This document shows, one piece after another, positions 43,901 to 52,320 of a stretch of 64,000 bases of DNA. Position 1 is the first letter of the stretch, and every line of letters begins with the position of its first letter. Below the pieces are notes generated by a model. The model searched no databases, was not told where the DNA came from, and saw nothing but the letters and a program-made list of their open reading frames with translations. Where the stretch lies: positions 300,926 to 364,925 of the forward strand of contig NZ_BJWG01000002.1 in assembly GCF_007990245.1 (NCBI RefSeq), written 5' to 3'. A program made the position numbers and the translations under genes. This DNA comes from Cellulomonas composti (lineage in GTDB: Bacteria; Actinomycetota; Actinomycetes; Actinomycetales; Cellulomonadaceae).

Positions 43901-45284
43901 GGTCCGCGTGCAGCTCGTGCCCGCGCCGGACGTCGCGCGCGCGGTGGGCGCGTGGCTGCGCGAGCACATGGCGTCGTGGGCCGACACGGTGCGCGCCGGC
44001 GACGCCGCGCCCTCGTTCCACGACGCGTTCCGACGAGCCGTGCGCGCGCTGCGCGACGTCGACGTGCCCGACGACGCGTTCGACGACGAGCGGCTGCCCC
44101 CGCACCTGCGGCTGACGTTCCGCGTCGTCGGCGACCGCGGTGGCGTGATCGACGAGGGCACCGACCTCGCGGTGCTGCAGCGTCGCCTCGCGCCCCAGGC
44201 GCAGGCCGCGGTCGACACCGCGGTCCGCCGCGCGGTCCGTGAGGCGATGGCCTCGGCCACCCCCGCCCCGCCCACCACCGTGCCGTCCACCACCGTGCCG
44301 CCCGCGGCCGTGAGTCCCTCGGCGGGCCATGCGCGGGAGCGCACGGGCCGGGCCGCGGGTCAGGGCCCGGACGGTCCGGCGCCCGGGGTCGTGCGGGAGG
44401 GGCTCGTCGGGTGGCCGGCGGGGATGGTGCTGCCGGAGGTGGTCGAGGCCGGTGGCGGCAGCGCCGTGGTGCGGGCGTTCCCGTCGCTCGTCGCGGAGCC
44501 CGACGGCTCGGTCGCGGTCCGCACGCTGGCCGACGAGTCCGCCCGGCCGCTCGCGGCCCGGCGTGGGCTGCGCCGGCTCCTGGTGCTCGACGTCGGGCTC
44601 GCGACCGCTCGCGTCACGAGCCGCTGGACGGGGCAGCAGGCGCTCGCGCTCGCGGCGAGCCCGTACCCCGGCACGGCCGCACTGGTCGCGGACGTGCAGC
44701 TCGCCGCCGCCGAGGCGCTGGCCGACCAGCATCTCGCGGCGTCGGGCCGCGCCCCGCACGACGTGCGCGACGAGGCGGCCTACGCCGAGCTGCGGGCGTT
44801 CGTCCGGGACCGGCTCGAGGATGCGGTGCACCGGCTCGTCGGCGACCTCCTCGTCGTGCTGACCGCGTGGCGCGAGCTGGAGGTGCAGGTCAAGGGCACC
44901 ACGAGCCTCGCGCTGCTGGCCACGGCGCAGGACGTGCGCGCGCAGTCGGCGGCGCTGGTGCACGCCGGCTTCGTCGCGGAGGTCGGCGCCGCGCGCCTGC
45001 CGCAGCTCACGCGCTACCTGCGCGCCGCCGCCTACCGGCTGACCAAGGCCGCCGAGAACCCCGCGCGCGATGCGGACCTCGCCTGGCAGGTGCACGACGT
45101 CGAGCAGGAGTACGACGAGGCCCGGCGGGCCGCGGCCGCGCGCCCGGCCGGCGTCCCCGCGGCTCTCGCGGACGTGCGCTGGCTGGTCGAGGAGCTCCGC
45201 GTCTCGCTGTTCGCCCAGCAGCTCGGCACGCCGGTCCCGGTCTCCGCGCAGCGCATCCGCAAGGCCGTCGCCGCAGCCCGCTGA
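40953..45284 (+). CDS. hrpA: HrpA-type ATP-dependent RNA helicase
   Basis: About 1443 residues from the GTG at 40953 (MSPRQQPPGR); a GTG at 40935 is also in frame and neither has a clear ribosome site. DEAH-box motifs: GETGSGKTTQ (I), DEAHERS (II), SATIDS (III), STNVAETSLTVPG (V), QRSGRCGR (VI). The HA2/OB region and a long C-terminal DUF3418 domain follow, as in E. coli HrpA (~1300 aa). HrpA rescues stalled or collided ribosomes and unwinds RNA. There is a Pro/Thr/Val tandem stretch (TVPSTTVPPAAVS) near residue 1110 in a linker. Confidence 0.95.
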   Translation: MSPRQQPPGRARRTDERRPARRERAAAARAAVDLPTITYPEQLPVSARRAEIAAAIRDHQVVIVAGETGSGKTTQLPKIALELGRGRAGQIGHTQPRRIAARAVAERINEEIVGDAPLGGVVGYQVRFTDTSSEDTLVKVMTDGILLAQIQRDPMLLAYDTLIVDEAHERSLNIDFILGYLTRLLPRRPDLKVVITSATIDSARFARHFAGPPTPEHPDGVPAPVVEVTGRTYPVEVRYRPLSPDALGTSDEDAAPAPAPRASSGRGRTTPPPATRERDLMTGITEAVDELCGVGPGDILVFLSGEREIRDAQDALRTSLGARATDPQHPQHVELLPLFSRLSAAEQHRVFASHPGRRVVLSTNVAETSLTVPGIRYVVDPGTARISRWSKATKVQRLPIEPISQASAQQRSGRCGRVADGVAIRLYSPDDFESRPRFTEPEILRTSLASVILQMIAVGVAASPQDVVSFPFVDAPDVRAVRDGVQLLTELGALSSDEGATRLTDIGRALAQLPIDPRLARMVVEAGRRGVARDVSVVVAALSIQDPRERPADEREKADALHARFADPTSDLLAYLNLWEYLREQRRDLSGSAFRRMCRSEHLNYLRIREWQDVVTQLRDLAKPLHITMAAPRPLPTADEDPRTDEHASGGTATVDRRGELRREWDADRIHQSVLAGLLSHIGMQEATEVAAPSRRTQGRKPDARPDRRARNEYLGARGARFAIFPGSGLARKPPAWVMAAELVETSRLWGRDAARIQPEWAEELAGHLVKRTYSEPAWSTRQGAATCTERVLLYGVPIVAGRRVLYAKVDPAHARELFVRHALVQGEWTTHHQFFHENRRLLAEAEELAARARRRDLLADEDTLFDFYDERIPDDVVSSRHFDQWWKGARRRDPDLLSFSRELLVADDAHAIDESSFPSRWPQGDLTFPLTYQFEPGTEADGVTVHIPIGQLARVTPDGFGWMVPGLLDELVTATIRALPKPVRVQLVPAPDVARAVGAWLREHMASWADTVRAGDAAPSFHDAFRRAVRALRDVDVPDDAFDDERLPPHLRLTFRVVGDRGGVIDEGTDLAVLQRRLAPQAQAAVDTAVRRAVREAMASATPAPPTTVPSTTVPPAAVSPSAGHARERTGRAAGQGPDGPAPGVVREGLVGWPAGMVLPEVVEAGGGSAVVRAFPSLVAEPDGSVAVRTLADESARPLAARRGLRRLLVLDVGLATARVTSRWTGQQALALAASPYPGTAALVADVQLAAAEALADQHLAASGRAPHDVRDEAAYAELRAFVRDRLEDAVHRLVGDLLVVLTAWRELEVQVKGTTSLALLATAQDVRAQSAALVHAGFVAEVGAARLPQLTRYLRAAAYRLTKAAENPARDADLAWQVHDVEQEYDEARRAAAARPAGVPAALADVRWLVEELRVSLFAQQLGTPVPVSAQRIRKAVAAAR

Positions 45285-45360
45285 CCGCGCCCGGCACTCG
45301 ACGACGAGAACCCACCGCACTCACCAGCACCCCCGTCCCGCCACCGCACCCACGGACCCC

Positions 45361-45790
45361 CGCAGCATCTACGGACCCGCAGCATCCACGGACCCCCGCA
45401 GCGTCTACGGACCGCGCAACGGCACTGTCCGCCGACATCCCCGACGTCCGCAGACGCCGCAACCGTCCATCAACGACCAGAGCGCCAGACAACCGCGCCC
45501 CTACGCCGCCGGGCCCCCGCAGCACCCACGAACCCGCAGCGTCTACGGACCGCCGCAGCGTCTGCGGACCGCGCAACGACACTGTCCGCCGACATCCCCG
45601 ACGTCCGCAGACGCCGCAACCGTCCATCAACGACCAGACCGCCAGACAACCGCACCCCAACGCCGCCAGACCCCCGCAGCATCTACGGACCGCCGCAGCA
45701 TCTGCGGACCCCTGCAGCGTCTACGGACCGCGCAACGGCACTGTCCGCCGACATCCCGGACGTCCGTAGACGCCGCAACCGTCCGTCAAC
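45361..45790. repeat. Three ~157-bp tandem units with a covarying stem
   Basis: GCGCAACGRCACTGTCCGCC occurs at 45415, 45571 and 45730 (periods 156 and 159 bp). In each unit a stem is formed by GCGTCTRCGGAC and GTCCGYAGACGC about 50 bases later: G-C in unit 2, A-T in unit 3, A-C mismatch in unit 1. Extra TCTACGGACC half-sites surround them. The whole 763-bp interval (45285-46047) between hrpA and tag holds this array and otherwise nothing that looks coding; a C-rich hairpin is near 45860. Confidence 0.75.
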
Positions 45791-46047
45791 GAGCAGAGCG
45801 CCGCACGATGCCGCCCTGCCGCCAGCTCCTCGCAGCACCGCGAACCGCGCAGCGACTGCCCCCCCCCACCTGCGGAGGGGGTCGCATCGGCGACCGGCTG
45901 TTCGCGATCGGTCCGCATGGACTCGCCCTGGCGGAGGCGATCGTCGCCTCGGAGACTGCCGGACCGCCGGTGCGGCGTGACCCCGCGTGTCCACAGGTGG
46001 CCGCCCAGGCGGGCCGGGCCGTCAGTGGGCTGCGGCAGACTCGGCGC

Positions 46048-46731
46048 ATGACGACGGACCTTGCGGCGACGACGGCGACCGAGACGGCGACCGAGACGGC
46101 GACCGAAGCGGCGACGGCGGCGGCGACGGAAGCGGCGGGCGAGGCGGCGGAGGTGGTGCCGGCGCCGCGGGCGGCCGGGCGGTGCTTCGGCGACGGCGAC
46201 CCGCTGTACGAGCGGTACCACGACGACGAGTGGGGCGCGCCCGTGCACGGGGAGGCCGAGCTGTTCGAGCGGATCGCGCTGGAGGGCTTCCAGTCGGGAC
46301 TGTCCTGGATCACGGTGCTGCGCAAGCGCGAGGCGTTCCGGGCCGCGTTCGCGGGGTTCGACGCCGTCACGGTCGCCGGGTTCGACGAGCACGACGTCGA
46401 GCGGCTGCTGGGCGACGCGGGCATCGTGCGGAACCGGATGAAGATCGAGGCCACGATCGCGAACGCCCGCGCGCTCGTCGCGCTGCACGCGGCGGGTCGC
46501 ACGCTCGACGAGGTGGTCTGGTCGCACGCCCCCGGCGACGCGGGCCGCGAGCGCCCGGCGACCTGGGCCGACGTGCCGGCGACCACGGCCGAGTCCCGCG
46601 CGCTGGCCAAGGAGCTGAAGTCGCTCGGCTTCCGCTTCGTCGGGCCGACCACCGCGTACGCGGCGATGCAGGCGTGCGGGCTCGTCGACGACCACCTCGC
46701 CACGTGCCCGGCGGTCGCCGGACGGCCGTAG
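46048..46731 (+). CDS. tag: DNA-3-methyladenine glycosylase I
   Basis: 227 residues from the ATG at 46048. A low-complexity head of about 35 residues holds TATE/AATE tandem repeats and is not part of the family. The Tag domain begins RCFGDGDPLYERYHDDEWG, then LFERIALEGFQSGLSWITVLRKREAF (helix-hairpin region and catalytic pocket), GDAGIVRNRMKIEATIANA and FVGPTTAYAAMQACGLVDDH with the Cys/His zinc ligands. It excises 3-methyladenine from DNA in base excision repair. Confidence 0.92.
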   Translation: MTTDLAATTATETATETATEAATAAATEAAGEAAEVVPAPRAAGRCFGDGDPLYERYHDDEWGAPVHGEAELFERIALEGFQSGLSWITVLRKREAFRAAFAGFDAVTVAGFDEHDVERLLGDAGIVRNRMKIEATIANARALVALHAAGRTLDEVVWSHAPGDAGRERPATWADVPATTAESRALAKELKSLGFRFVGPTTAYAAMQACGLVDDHLATCPAVAGRP

Positions 46732-46887
46732 GCGCTCCCGCCCACGCGGGCGGGGGCCGGCGGTCGCACCGGCGGGTCGCGCACGACGCGCCGGACGGGG
46801 ACCGGCGAACCGGGCGGATGCTCCCATGGGGTGATCTCGCGCGCGGGCTCTCGGCGTGAGGCCCGGTCGCGGATTACAGTTCCGCCC

Positions 46888-47085
46888 ATGACCGAACTGC
46901 CCCACGACGGCGCGCTCGACGGAGAGCTCGATGCCGTCCGCGGCGCGCAGGCGGCACTGGGCGGTTCGACGCCACCGGACACCTTCGTCCTGCAGGCGGT
47001 CGAGGCTGGTCTGCTCTCGGTGCCCGCCGGTGCTGCGGCCAGCTGGATCGACGTGCCGCACCAGCGCCCTCGTCAGCGCGCCTGA
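46888..47085 (+). CDS. Small hypothetical protein (65 aa)
   Basis: From the ATG at 46888 (MTELPHDGALDGELDAVRG). It has a helix-like middle (TFVLQAVEAGLLSVP) and a short Pro/Arg tail. No family recognised and no strong ribosome-binding site. It sits alone between tag and the metF riboswitch; coding status is uncertain. Confidence 0.4.
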   Translation: MTELPHDGALDGELDAVRGAQAALGGSTPPDTFVLQAVEAGLLSVPAGAAASWIDVPHQRPRQRA

Positions 47086-47183
47086 CCCCGTCCGAGCCGC
47101 GGACGGCTGAGGCGCGACGTCGTTCGTCTCGCAACGTGGGCAGCCTTGCTCAGCATGTGGGCCGCGGTCTAGCATCGCGGCAA

Positions 47184-47277
47184 CCATCCAGAGCGGCCGA
47201 GAGACCTGGCTCGACGACGCCGCAGCAACCCCCCTCGAACGTGCAGGGTGTGGGTGCTTCCGCCAGGCTCGATGGAG
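47184..47277 (+). promoter_or_regulatory. SAM riboswitch (S-box type) of metF
   Basis: Core text CCAGAGCGGCCGAGAGACC, TGGCTCGACGACGCCGCAGC and the following AACC match the S-box/SAM aptamer. The closing stem pairs CCATC (47184-47188) with GATGG (47271-47275), and that 3' strand runs into GGAG (47274-47277), the ribosome-binding site of metF at 47284. SAM binding would therefore close the stem and hide the site. Subclass (SAM-I versus a relative) is not certain. Confidence 0.85.
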
Positions 47278-47283
47278 TAAACG

Positions 47284-48258
47284 ATGTCCCGTCCCCCGGG
47301 GGCGCACGCCGCACCGGCATCGGTCGATCGTCCGACCGTGTCGTTCGAGCTGTTCCCGCCCCGCAACCCGGACGCCGCCCCGCGTACCTGGGAGACCGTG
47401 CGCGCCATCGAGCAGGTGCACCCGGACTTCGTCTCCGTCACCTACGGCGCGGCGGGCAAGACCCGCGAGACCTCGCGCGTCTTCGTCTCGCGCCTCCTGC
47501 AGGAGACCAACCTCGACCCGATCGCGCACCTGACGTGCGTCGGCACCTCGCGGGCGGACACGATCGAGATCGTCGAGGAGTTCCTCGACGAAGGCGTGCG
47601 CTCGTTCCTGGCGCTGCGCGGCGACCCGCCGCTCGACCAGCCCGACTGGCGTCCGCACCCCGAGGGCCTCCACACCGCGGGAGACCTCGTCGGGTTGCTC
47701 CGCGAGATCGAGACGCGTCGCTGCGCCGGCAGTGCGAGCCAGGCCGTGCGGGCCCGGGTGCGCCCGCTGTCCATCGCCGTCGCCGCGTTCCCGCGCGGCA
47801 ACGCCGGCACGGGCGGCACGCGGGCACAGGACGTGGCGTCCCTGCTCGCCAAGCAGGAGGCCGGTGCCGACTTCGCGATCACGCAGGTCGTGTTCGACGC
47901 CGAGTCCTACCTCGAGCTGGTCGCGGAGGCGCGCGACGCGGGTGTGGTCATCCCGATCATCCCGGGCATCATCCCCAGCACCGACCCCGGTCGGCTGCTG
48001 CGCGTCCAGGAGCTCACCGGCGTCCTGGTGCCGACGACCCTGCTCGAGGAGCTCGGCAGCGCGTCGGACGACCTGGACCGCCACCGCCGCGGCGTCCGCG
48101 CGGGCATCGACCTCATCAAGGGCGTGCTCGACGGCGGCGCGCCCGGCGTGCACGTGTACACCTACAACCAGCACCACGCCGCGCTCGACCTGCTGGACGG
48201 TGCGGGGCTTCGGGGTAGCGGCGCACGCTCGTCGGCCCCGGCGGCCGTCCTGGCGTGA
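47284..48258 (+). CDS. metF: Methylenetetrahydrofolate reductase
   Basis: 324 residues. SFELFPPRNPDAAPRTWETV with the catalytic Glu, then FVSVTYGAAGKT, HLTCVGTSRADTIEIVEEF, LALRGDPP and GADFAITQVVFDAESY mark the FAD-dependent TIM barrel. It reduces 5,10-methylene-THF to 5-methyl-THF, the methyl donor used by MetE, which is encoded 98 bp downstream. Controlled by the SAM riboswitch that overlaps its leader. Confidence 0.95.
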   Translation: MSRPPGAHAAPASVDRPTVSFELFPPRNPDAAPRTWETVRAIEQVHPDFVSVTYGAAGKTRETSRVFVSRLLQETNLDPIAHLTCVGTSRADTIEIVEEFLDEGVRSFLALRGDPPLDQPDWRPHPEGLHTAGDLVGLLREIETRRCAGSASQAVRARVRPLSIAVAAFPRGNAGTGGTRAQDVASLLAKQEAGADFAITQVVFDAESYLELVAEARDAGVVIPIIPGIIPSTDPGRLLRVQELTGVLVPTTLLEELGSASDDLDRHRRGVRAGIDLIKGVLDGGAPGVHVYTYNQHHAALDLLDGAGLRGSGARSSAPAAVLA

Positions 48259-48356
48259 GGCTCACGACCGCACCGGGCTGACCCGCCCGCGCAGAACCCG
48301 GGCCGCCGCGCCCGCCACGTACGATCCGCACGACCCATCGAGTCCGAAGGCTGGCC

Positions 48357-50690
48357 ATGACCGACACCACCCCGCAGTTCCCGACCGGCTCCGTGCTGGG
48401 CTACCCGCGCATCGGGCCCCGCCGCGAGCTCAAGAAGGCCGTCGAGGCGTTCTGGGCCGGCCGCTCGAGCGCCGACGAGGTCGAGGCGACCGCGGCCGAG
48501 CTGCGCCGCCGCACTCGCACTCGCCTGGCCGAGCTCGGTCTGCGCACCGACGTCGCCGCGATCCCGAGCGCGTTCTCGTTCTACGACCACGTGCTCGACG
48601 CGACGGCTGTCGTCGGCGCCGTCCCCGCACGGTTCGCGGACCTCGTCGACGAGCGCGGCGAGCTCGACCTGGCCGGCTACTCGACCGTGGCCCGCGGCCG
48701 CGGTGACGACCTGCCGCTCGAGATGACCAAGTGGTTCGACACGAACTACCACTACCTCGTGCCCGAGATCGGCCCGGAGACCGAGTTCCGGTACGCGAGC
48801 GACCGCCCGGTGCGCGAGTTCGTCGAGGGCCTCGCCGACGGCGTGACCACGCGGCCCGTGCTCGTCGGACCCGTGACGTACCTGGCGCTCGCGAAGCCCA
48901 CCGCGGACGCCCCGGCGGACTTCAGCCCGATCGACCGCCTGCCCGACCTGCTGCCCGTGTACGCGGACCTGCTGCGTGACCTCGCGGCCGCGGGGGCGCC
49001 GTGGGTCCAGCTCGACGAGCCGGCGCTGGTCTCCGACTCGATCGAGGTCCCGACCGAGCGCCTGCTCGCCGCGGTCGTCGAGGCGTACCGCGCGCTGGCC
49101 GGCGAGCTCGAGCGCCCGCAGCGCCCGGCGATCCTCGTCGCCGCGCCCTACGGCGACCTCGGCGCCGGCCTGCCCGTGCTCGCCGCGACCGCCGTCGAGG
49201 CCATCGGCATCGACCTGGTCAAGGGCGCCGCCCCCACCGAGGCCGTCCCCGGTCTGGAGACCAAGACCCTCGTGGCGGGCGTGATCGACGGCCACAACAT
49301 CTGGCGCGCGGACCTCGACGCGAAGCTCGCGATCCTCGAGCAGCTCGAGAACCTCGGCGCGGCCGCGGTCGCGGTCGGCACGTCCACGTCGCTGTTCCAC
49401 GTCCCGCACGACACGGCCGACGAGCCGAACCTCGACCCGACGCTGCGCTCGTGGCTCGCGTTCGCGGACCAGAAGGTGGGCGAGGTCGTCACGCTCGCGG
49501 AGGGCATCGTCGAGGGTCGCGAGGCGATCCACGAGGCGCTGCTCGAGGCGTCCGACGCGGTCGCGTCGCGGCGTGGCGCCGCCGGTGTCGTGCGCCCGGA
49601 GGTCCGCGAGCGCGCGGCCGGGCTCACCGAGGACGCGTTCGGCCGCGGCGACTTCGAGCAGCGCAAGGCCGCGCAGACCACGCGCCTGAACCTTCCTCCG
49701 CTGCCGACGACGACGATCGGCTCGTTCCCGCAGACGCCCGAGATCCGCAAGGCTCGCGCAGCGCACGCCAAGGGCGAGCTGACCGACGCGCAGTACGAGG
49801 ACGAGATGAAGGCGGAGATCCGCCGCGTCGTCGAGCTGCAGGAGCGCATCGGCCTGGACGTGCTGGTGCACGGCGAGCCCGAGCGCAACGACATGGTGCA
49901 GTACTTCGCGGAGAACCTCGACGGGTTCGCGGTCACGGAGAACGGCTGGGTGCAGTCGTACGGCTCGCGCTGCACGCGCCCGTCGATCCTGTGGGGCGAC
50001 GTATCCCGGCCCGCCCCGATCACGGTCGGCTGGACCACGTACACGCAGTCGCTGTCGAACAAGCCCGTCAAGGGCATGCTCACCGGTCCCGTGACGATCC
50101 TCGCGTGGAGCTTCGTGCGCGACGACCAGCCGCTCGGCGACACCGCCAACCAGGTGGCCCTCGCGCTGCGCGACGAGATCGTCGACCTCGAGGCCGCGGG
50201 CATCGCGATCATCCAGGTCGACGAGCCCGCGCTGCGCGAGCTGCTCCCGCTGCGGGCGCAGGACCACGCCGCGTACCTCGACTGGTCGGTGCGCTCGTTC
50301 CGGCTCGCGACCTCGGGCGTGCGTCCCGACACGCAGATCCACACGCACCTGTGCTACTCGGAGTTCGGCCAGATCATGGGTGCGATCGACGGCCTCGACG
50401 CCGACGTGACGTCCATCGAGGCGGCGCGTTCGAAGATGGAGATCGTCGAGGACATCGCCGCGGCGGGCTACCCGCGCGCCGTCGGCCCCGGCGTGTACGA
50501 CATCCACTCGCCGCGCGTCCCGTCGGTCGACGAGATGACCGAGCTGCTCACGGGTGCGGTCAAGGCCATCGCGGTCGACCAGCTCTGGGTCAACCCGGAC
50601 TGCGGCCTCAAGACCCGCCGCTACGAGGAGACCACCGCCAGCCTGGAGCACATGCTCACGGCCACCCAGGCGGTCCGCGCCACCCTCTAG
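48357..50690 (+). CDS. metE: Cobalamin-independent methionine synthase
   Basis: 777 residues, the usual length. Two TIM barrels: the N-terminal one (GYPRIGPRRELKKAVEAFW) and the catalytic one starting TTTIGSFPQTPEIR near residue 452. Zinc ligands lie in HTHLCYSEF (near residue 662-666), a Glu near 690 and the Cys of NPDCGLKTR (near 749). It transfers methyl from 5-methyl-THF (polyglutamate) to homocysteine. No riboswitch is seen in the 98-bp spacer, so it probably shares the metF transcript. Hairpin repeats follow the stop. Confidence 0.96.
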   Translation: MTDTTPQFPTGSVLGYPRIGPRRELKKAVEAFWAGRSSADEVEATAAELRRRTRTRLAELGLRTDVAAIPSAFSFYDHVLDATAVVGAVPARFADLVDERGELDLAGYSTVARGRGDDLPLEMTKWFDTNYHYLVPEIGPETEFRYASDRPVREFVEGLADGVTTRPVLVGPVTYLALAKPTADAPADFSPIDRLPDLLPVYADLLRDLAAAGAPWVQLDEPALVSDSIEVPTERLLAAVVEAYRALAGELERPQRPAILVAAPYGDLGAGLPVLAATAVEAIGIDLVKGAAPTEAVPGLETKTLVAGVIDGHNIWRADLDAKLAILEQLENLGAAAVAVGTSTSLFHVPHDTADEPNLDPTLRSWLAFADQKVGEVVTLAEGIVEGREAIHEALLEASDAVASRRGAAGVVRPEVRERAAGLTEDAFGRGDFEQRKAAQTTRLNLPPLPTTTIGSFPQTPEIRKARAAHAKGELTDAQYEDEMKAEIRRVVELQERIGLDVLVHGEPERNDMVQYFAENLDGFAVTENGWVQSYGSRCTRPSILWGDVSRPAPITVGWTTYTQSLSNKPVKGMLTGPVTILAWSFVRDDQPLGDTANQVALALRDEIVDLEAAGIAIIQVDEPALRELLPLRAQDHAAYLDWSVRSFRLATSGVRPDTQIHTHLCYSEFGQIMGAIDGLDADVTSIEAARSKMEIVEDIAAAGYPRAVGPGVYDIHSPRVPSVDEMTELLTGAVKAIAVDQLWVNPDCGLKTRRYEETTASLEHMLTATQAVRATL

Positions 50691-50719
50691 CCCCCACCCC
50701 GACCCCGCTCCCGCAGCAC

Positions 50720-50801
50720 CAACGCGTGGATGCAGACATCGATGCAGGATCGGGCGGGTGCACCCCGCCAGAACTGCACCCACCTCTGCATCCACACGTT
50801 G
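50720..50801. repeat. GTGGATGCAGA hairpin repeat, copy A
   Basis: CAACGCGTGGATGCAGA (50720-50736) pairs with TCTGCATCCACACGTTG (50785-50801), 16 of 17. An inner part holds GGCGGGTGCACCCCGCC. It lies 30 bases after metE, so it may also end transcription. A second copy follows at 50899. Confidence 0.65.
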
Positions 50802-50898
50802 GTGGAGGACGCGAGAACTCGGCGCCGGGGCGGGGCGCCCGCGCGGGGCGCCGGGGCGGAAAGCCCCGACACTGGCCCCCGCTCCCATAGCACCAACC

Positions 50899-50970
50899 CG
50901 TGGATGCAGACATCGATGCAGCATCGGGCGGGTGCACCCCGCCAGAACTGCACCCATGTCTGCATCCACG
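50899..50970. repeat. GTGGATGCAGA hairpin repeat, copy B
   Basis: CGTGGATGCAGA (50899-50910) and TCTGCATCCACG (50959-50970), perfect arms. Loop text is nearly identical to copy A, 174 bp away. The remainder of the 394-bp gap between metE and the C-S lyase is G-rich, with no gene. Confidence 0.65.
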
Positions 50971-51084
50971 CGTTCGCTTAGGGGGCGGGGCGGGGGCGGG
51001 CGCGGGGCGGGGGCGAGGTGGCGTGCGGGTGGGCGCGGGGCGCGGGGCGGGGTGGGGCGGGGGGTTGCCGGTAGCGTCGGGGTG

Positions 51085-52224
51085 GTGAGCCACTTTGACG
51101 TCCCGTTGGACGAGCTGCGCACCCGGACGAGCGCCAAGTGGCGCCAGTACCCCGACGACGTGCTGCCGTTGTGGGTCGCCGAGATGGATGTCGAGGTCTG
51201 CGAGCCGGTCGTGCGGGCCGTCGCCGAGGCCGTCCGCCGCGGCGACACCGGCTACCCGTACGGGCCGCGCTACCAGGAGGCGTTCGCCGCCTTCGCGGAG
51301 CGCCGCTGGGGCTGGGCGGCCGATCCGGCCGGCATGCGCCTCGTGCCGGACATCATGCAGGGCGTCGTCGAGGCCGTCGCACTGCTCACGGACCCGGGCG
51401 ACGTCGTCGTCGTGAGCCCGCCGGTGTACCCGCCGTTCTGGGCGTACGTCACGCACGCGGCCCGTCGGGTGCTGGAGGCGCCGCTCGACGAGGCCGGTCG
51501 TCTGGACCCCGCCGCGCTCGACGACGCGTTCGCACGGGCCCGGGCCGGCGGCGGCCGGGCCGTCTACCTGCTGTGCCACCCGCACAACCCGACCGGCACG
51601 CTGCACACGCCCGACGAGCTGCGCGCGCTGCGCGACGTCGCCGACCGTCACGGCGTGCGCGTCGTGTCCGACGAGGTGCACGCGCCACTCACGCTCGACG
51701 GCACGTTCGTCTCCGCGACGACCGTCATCCCCGACGCCATCGCCCTGCACTCCGCGTCGAAGGCGTTCCACCTCGCCGGGCTCAAGGCCGCCGTCGCCGT
51801 GCCGGGTCCGGCGGCCGTCGGCGACCTCGAGCGGCTGCCCGCCCTCGTCGCGAGCGAGGTCGGGCACGTACCGGTGCTCGCGCACGCCGCCGCACTGCGC
51901 GAGGGTGACGCGTGGCTCGACGAGCTCCTGGAGGACCTGCGAGCCAACCGCGCGCTGCTCGGCGAACTGCTGCGTGAGTGGGTGCCCGCCGCACGCTGGG
52001 TACCCGGCGCGGCGACGTACTTCGCGTGGCTCGACCTGCGCGGAGCCTTCCCGTCCGACGACGATCCCGCGCGGGCGCTGCTGCGCACCGGGCGGGTCGC
52101 GGTGAACCCGGGTCCGACGTTCGGCGCACCGGGCCGCGGGCACGTGCGGCTCAACCTCGCGGCGTCCCAGGAGGTGCTGGCCGACGCGGTCGACCGGATC
52201 GCGGCGAGCGTCCCGGCGAGCTGA
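51085..52224 (+). CDS. PatB/MalY-type PLP C-S lyase (cystathionine beta-lyase)
   Basis: 379 residues from the GTG at 51085 (MSHFDVPLDELRTRTSAKW). Fold-type I aminotransferase: RTSAKWRQYPDDVLPLWVAEMD is the MalY/PatB signature, then LVPDIMQGVVEAV, CHPHNPTGTLHTPDEL, the SDEVHAPL Asp/His and the PLP lysine in HSASKAFHLAGLK. Members split cystathionine to homocysteine, ammonia and pyruvate. Homocysteine is the MetE substrate, so the placement after metF-metE fits methionine synthesis. Direct aminotransferase activity is less likely. Confidence 0.88.
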   Translation: MSHFDVPLDELRTRTSAKWRQYPDDVLPLWVAEMDVEVCEPVVRAVAEAVRRGDTGYPYGPRYQEAFAAFAERRWGWAADPAGMRLVPDIMQGVVEAVALLTDPGDVVVVSPPVYPPFWAYVTHAARRVLEAPLDEAGRLDPAALDDAFARARAGGGRAVYLLCHPHNPTGTLHTPDELRALRDVADRHGVRVVSDEVHAPLTLDGTFVSATTVIPDAIALHSASKAFHLAGLKAAVAVPGPAAVGDLERLPALVASEVGHVPVLAHAAALREGDAWLDELLEDLRANRALLGELLREWVPAARWVPGAATYFAWLDLRGAFPSDDDPARALLRTGRVAVNPGPTFGAPGRGHVRLNLAASQEVLADAVDRIAASVPAS

Positions 52225-52320
52225 CCCGCGGGTCGAACGGCACGGCCGGCCGTCTCAGGGTCGAGGTCGGTCGGGCGAGTCGGGGCGGGCCAGCCGGAGG
52301 GGCGGGTCAGCCGGGGTGGG

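Noticed and set aside
40719..45320. Very long minus-strand ORF opposite hrpA
   Set aside because: Shadow of the GC-rich hrpA gene; composition is His/Arg/Gly-rich with no domain, while the plus strand has all DEAH motifs.
45361..45790. CRISPR array
   Set aside because: The repeat units are ~157 bp, contiguous and palindromic, without short repeats separated by unique spacers, and no cas genes are present.
45285..46047. ORFs through the 45.4-45.8 kb repeat array
   Set aside because: Open only because of GC bias; the translations are repeat-derived Pro/Arg/Thr text with no start signals.
48162..51248. Long minus-strand ORF opposite metE
   Set aside because: Antisense shadow of metE continuing into repeat sequence; no recognisable domains.
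52225..52320. GGGTCAGCCGGGG direct repeats after the C-S lyase gene
   Set aside because: Short G-rich slippage-type repeats with no consistent structure.
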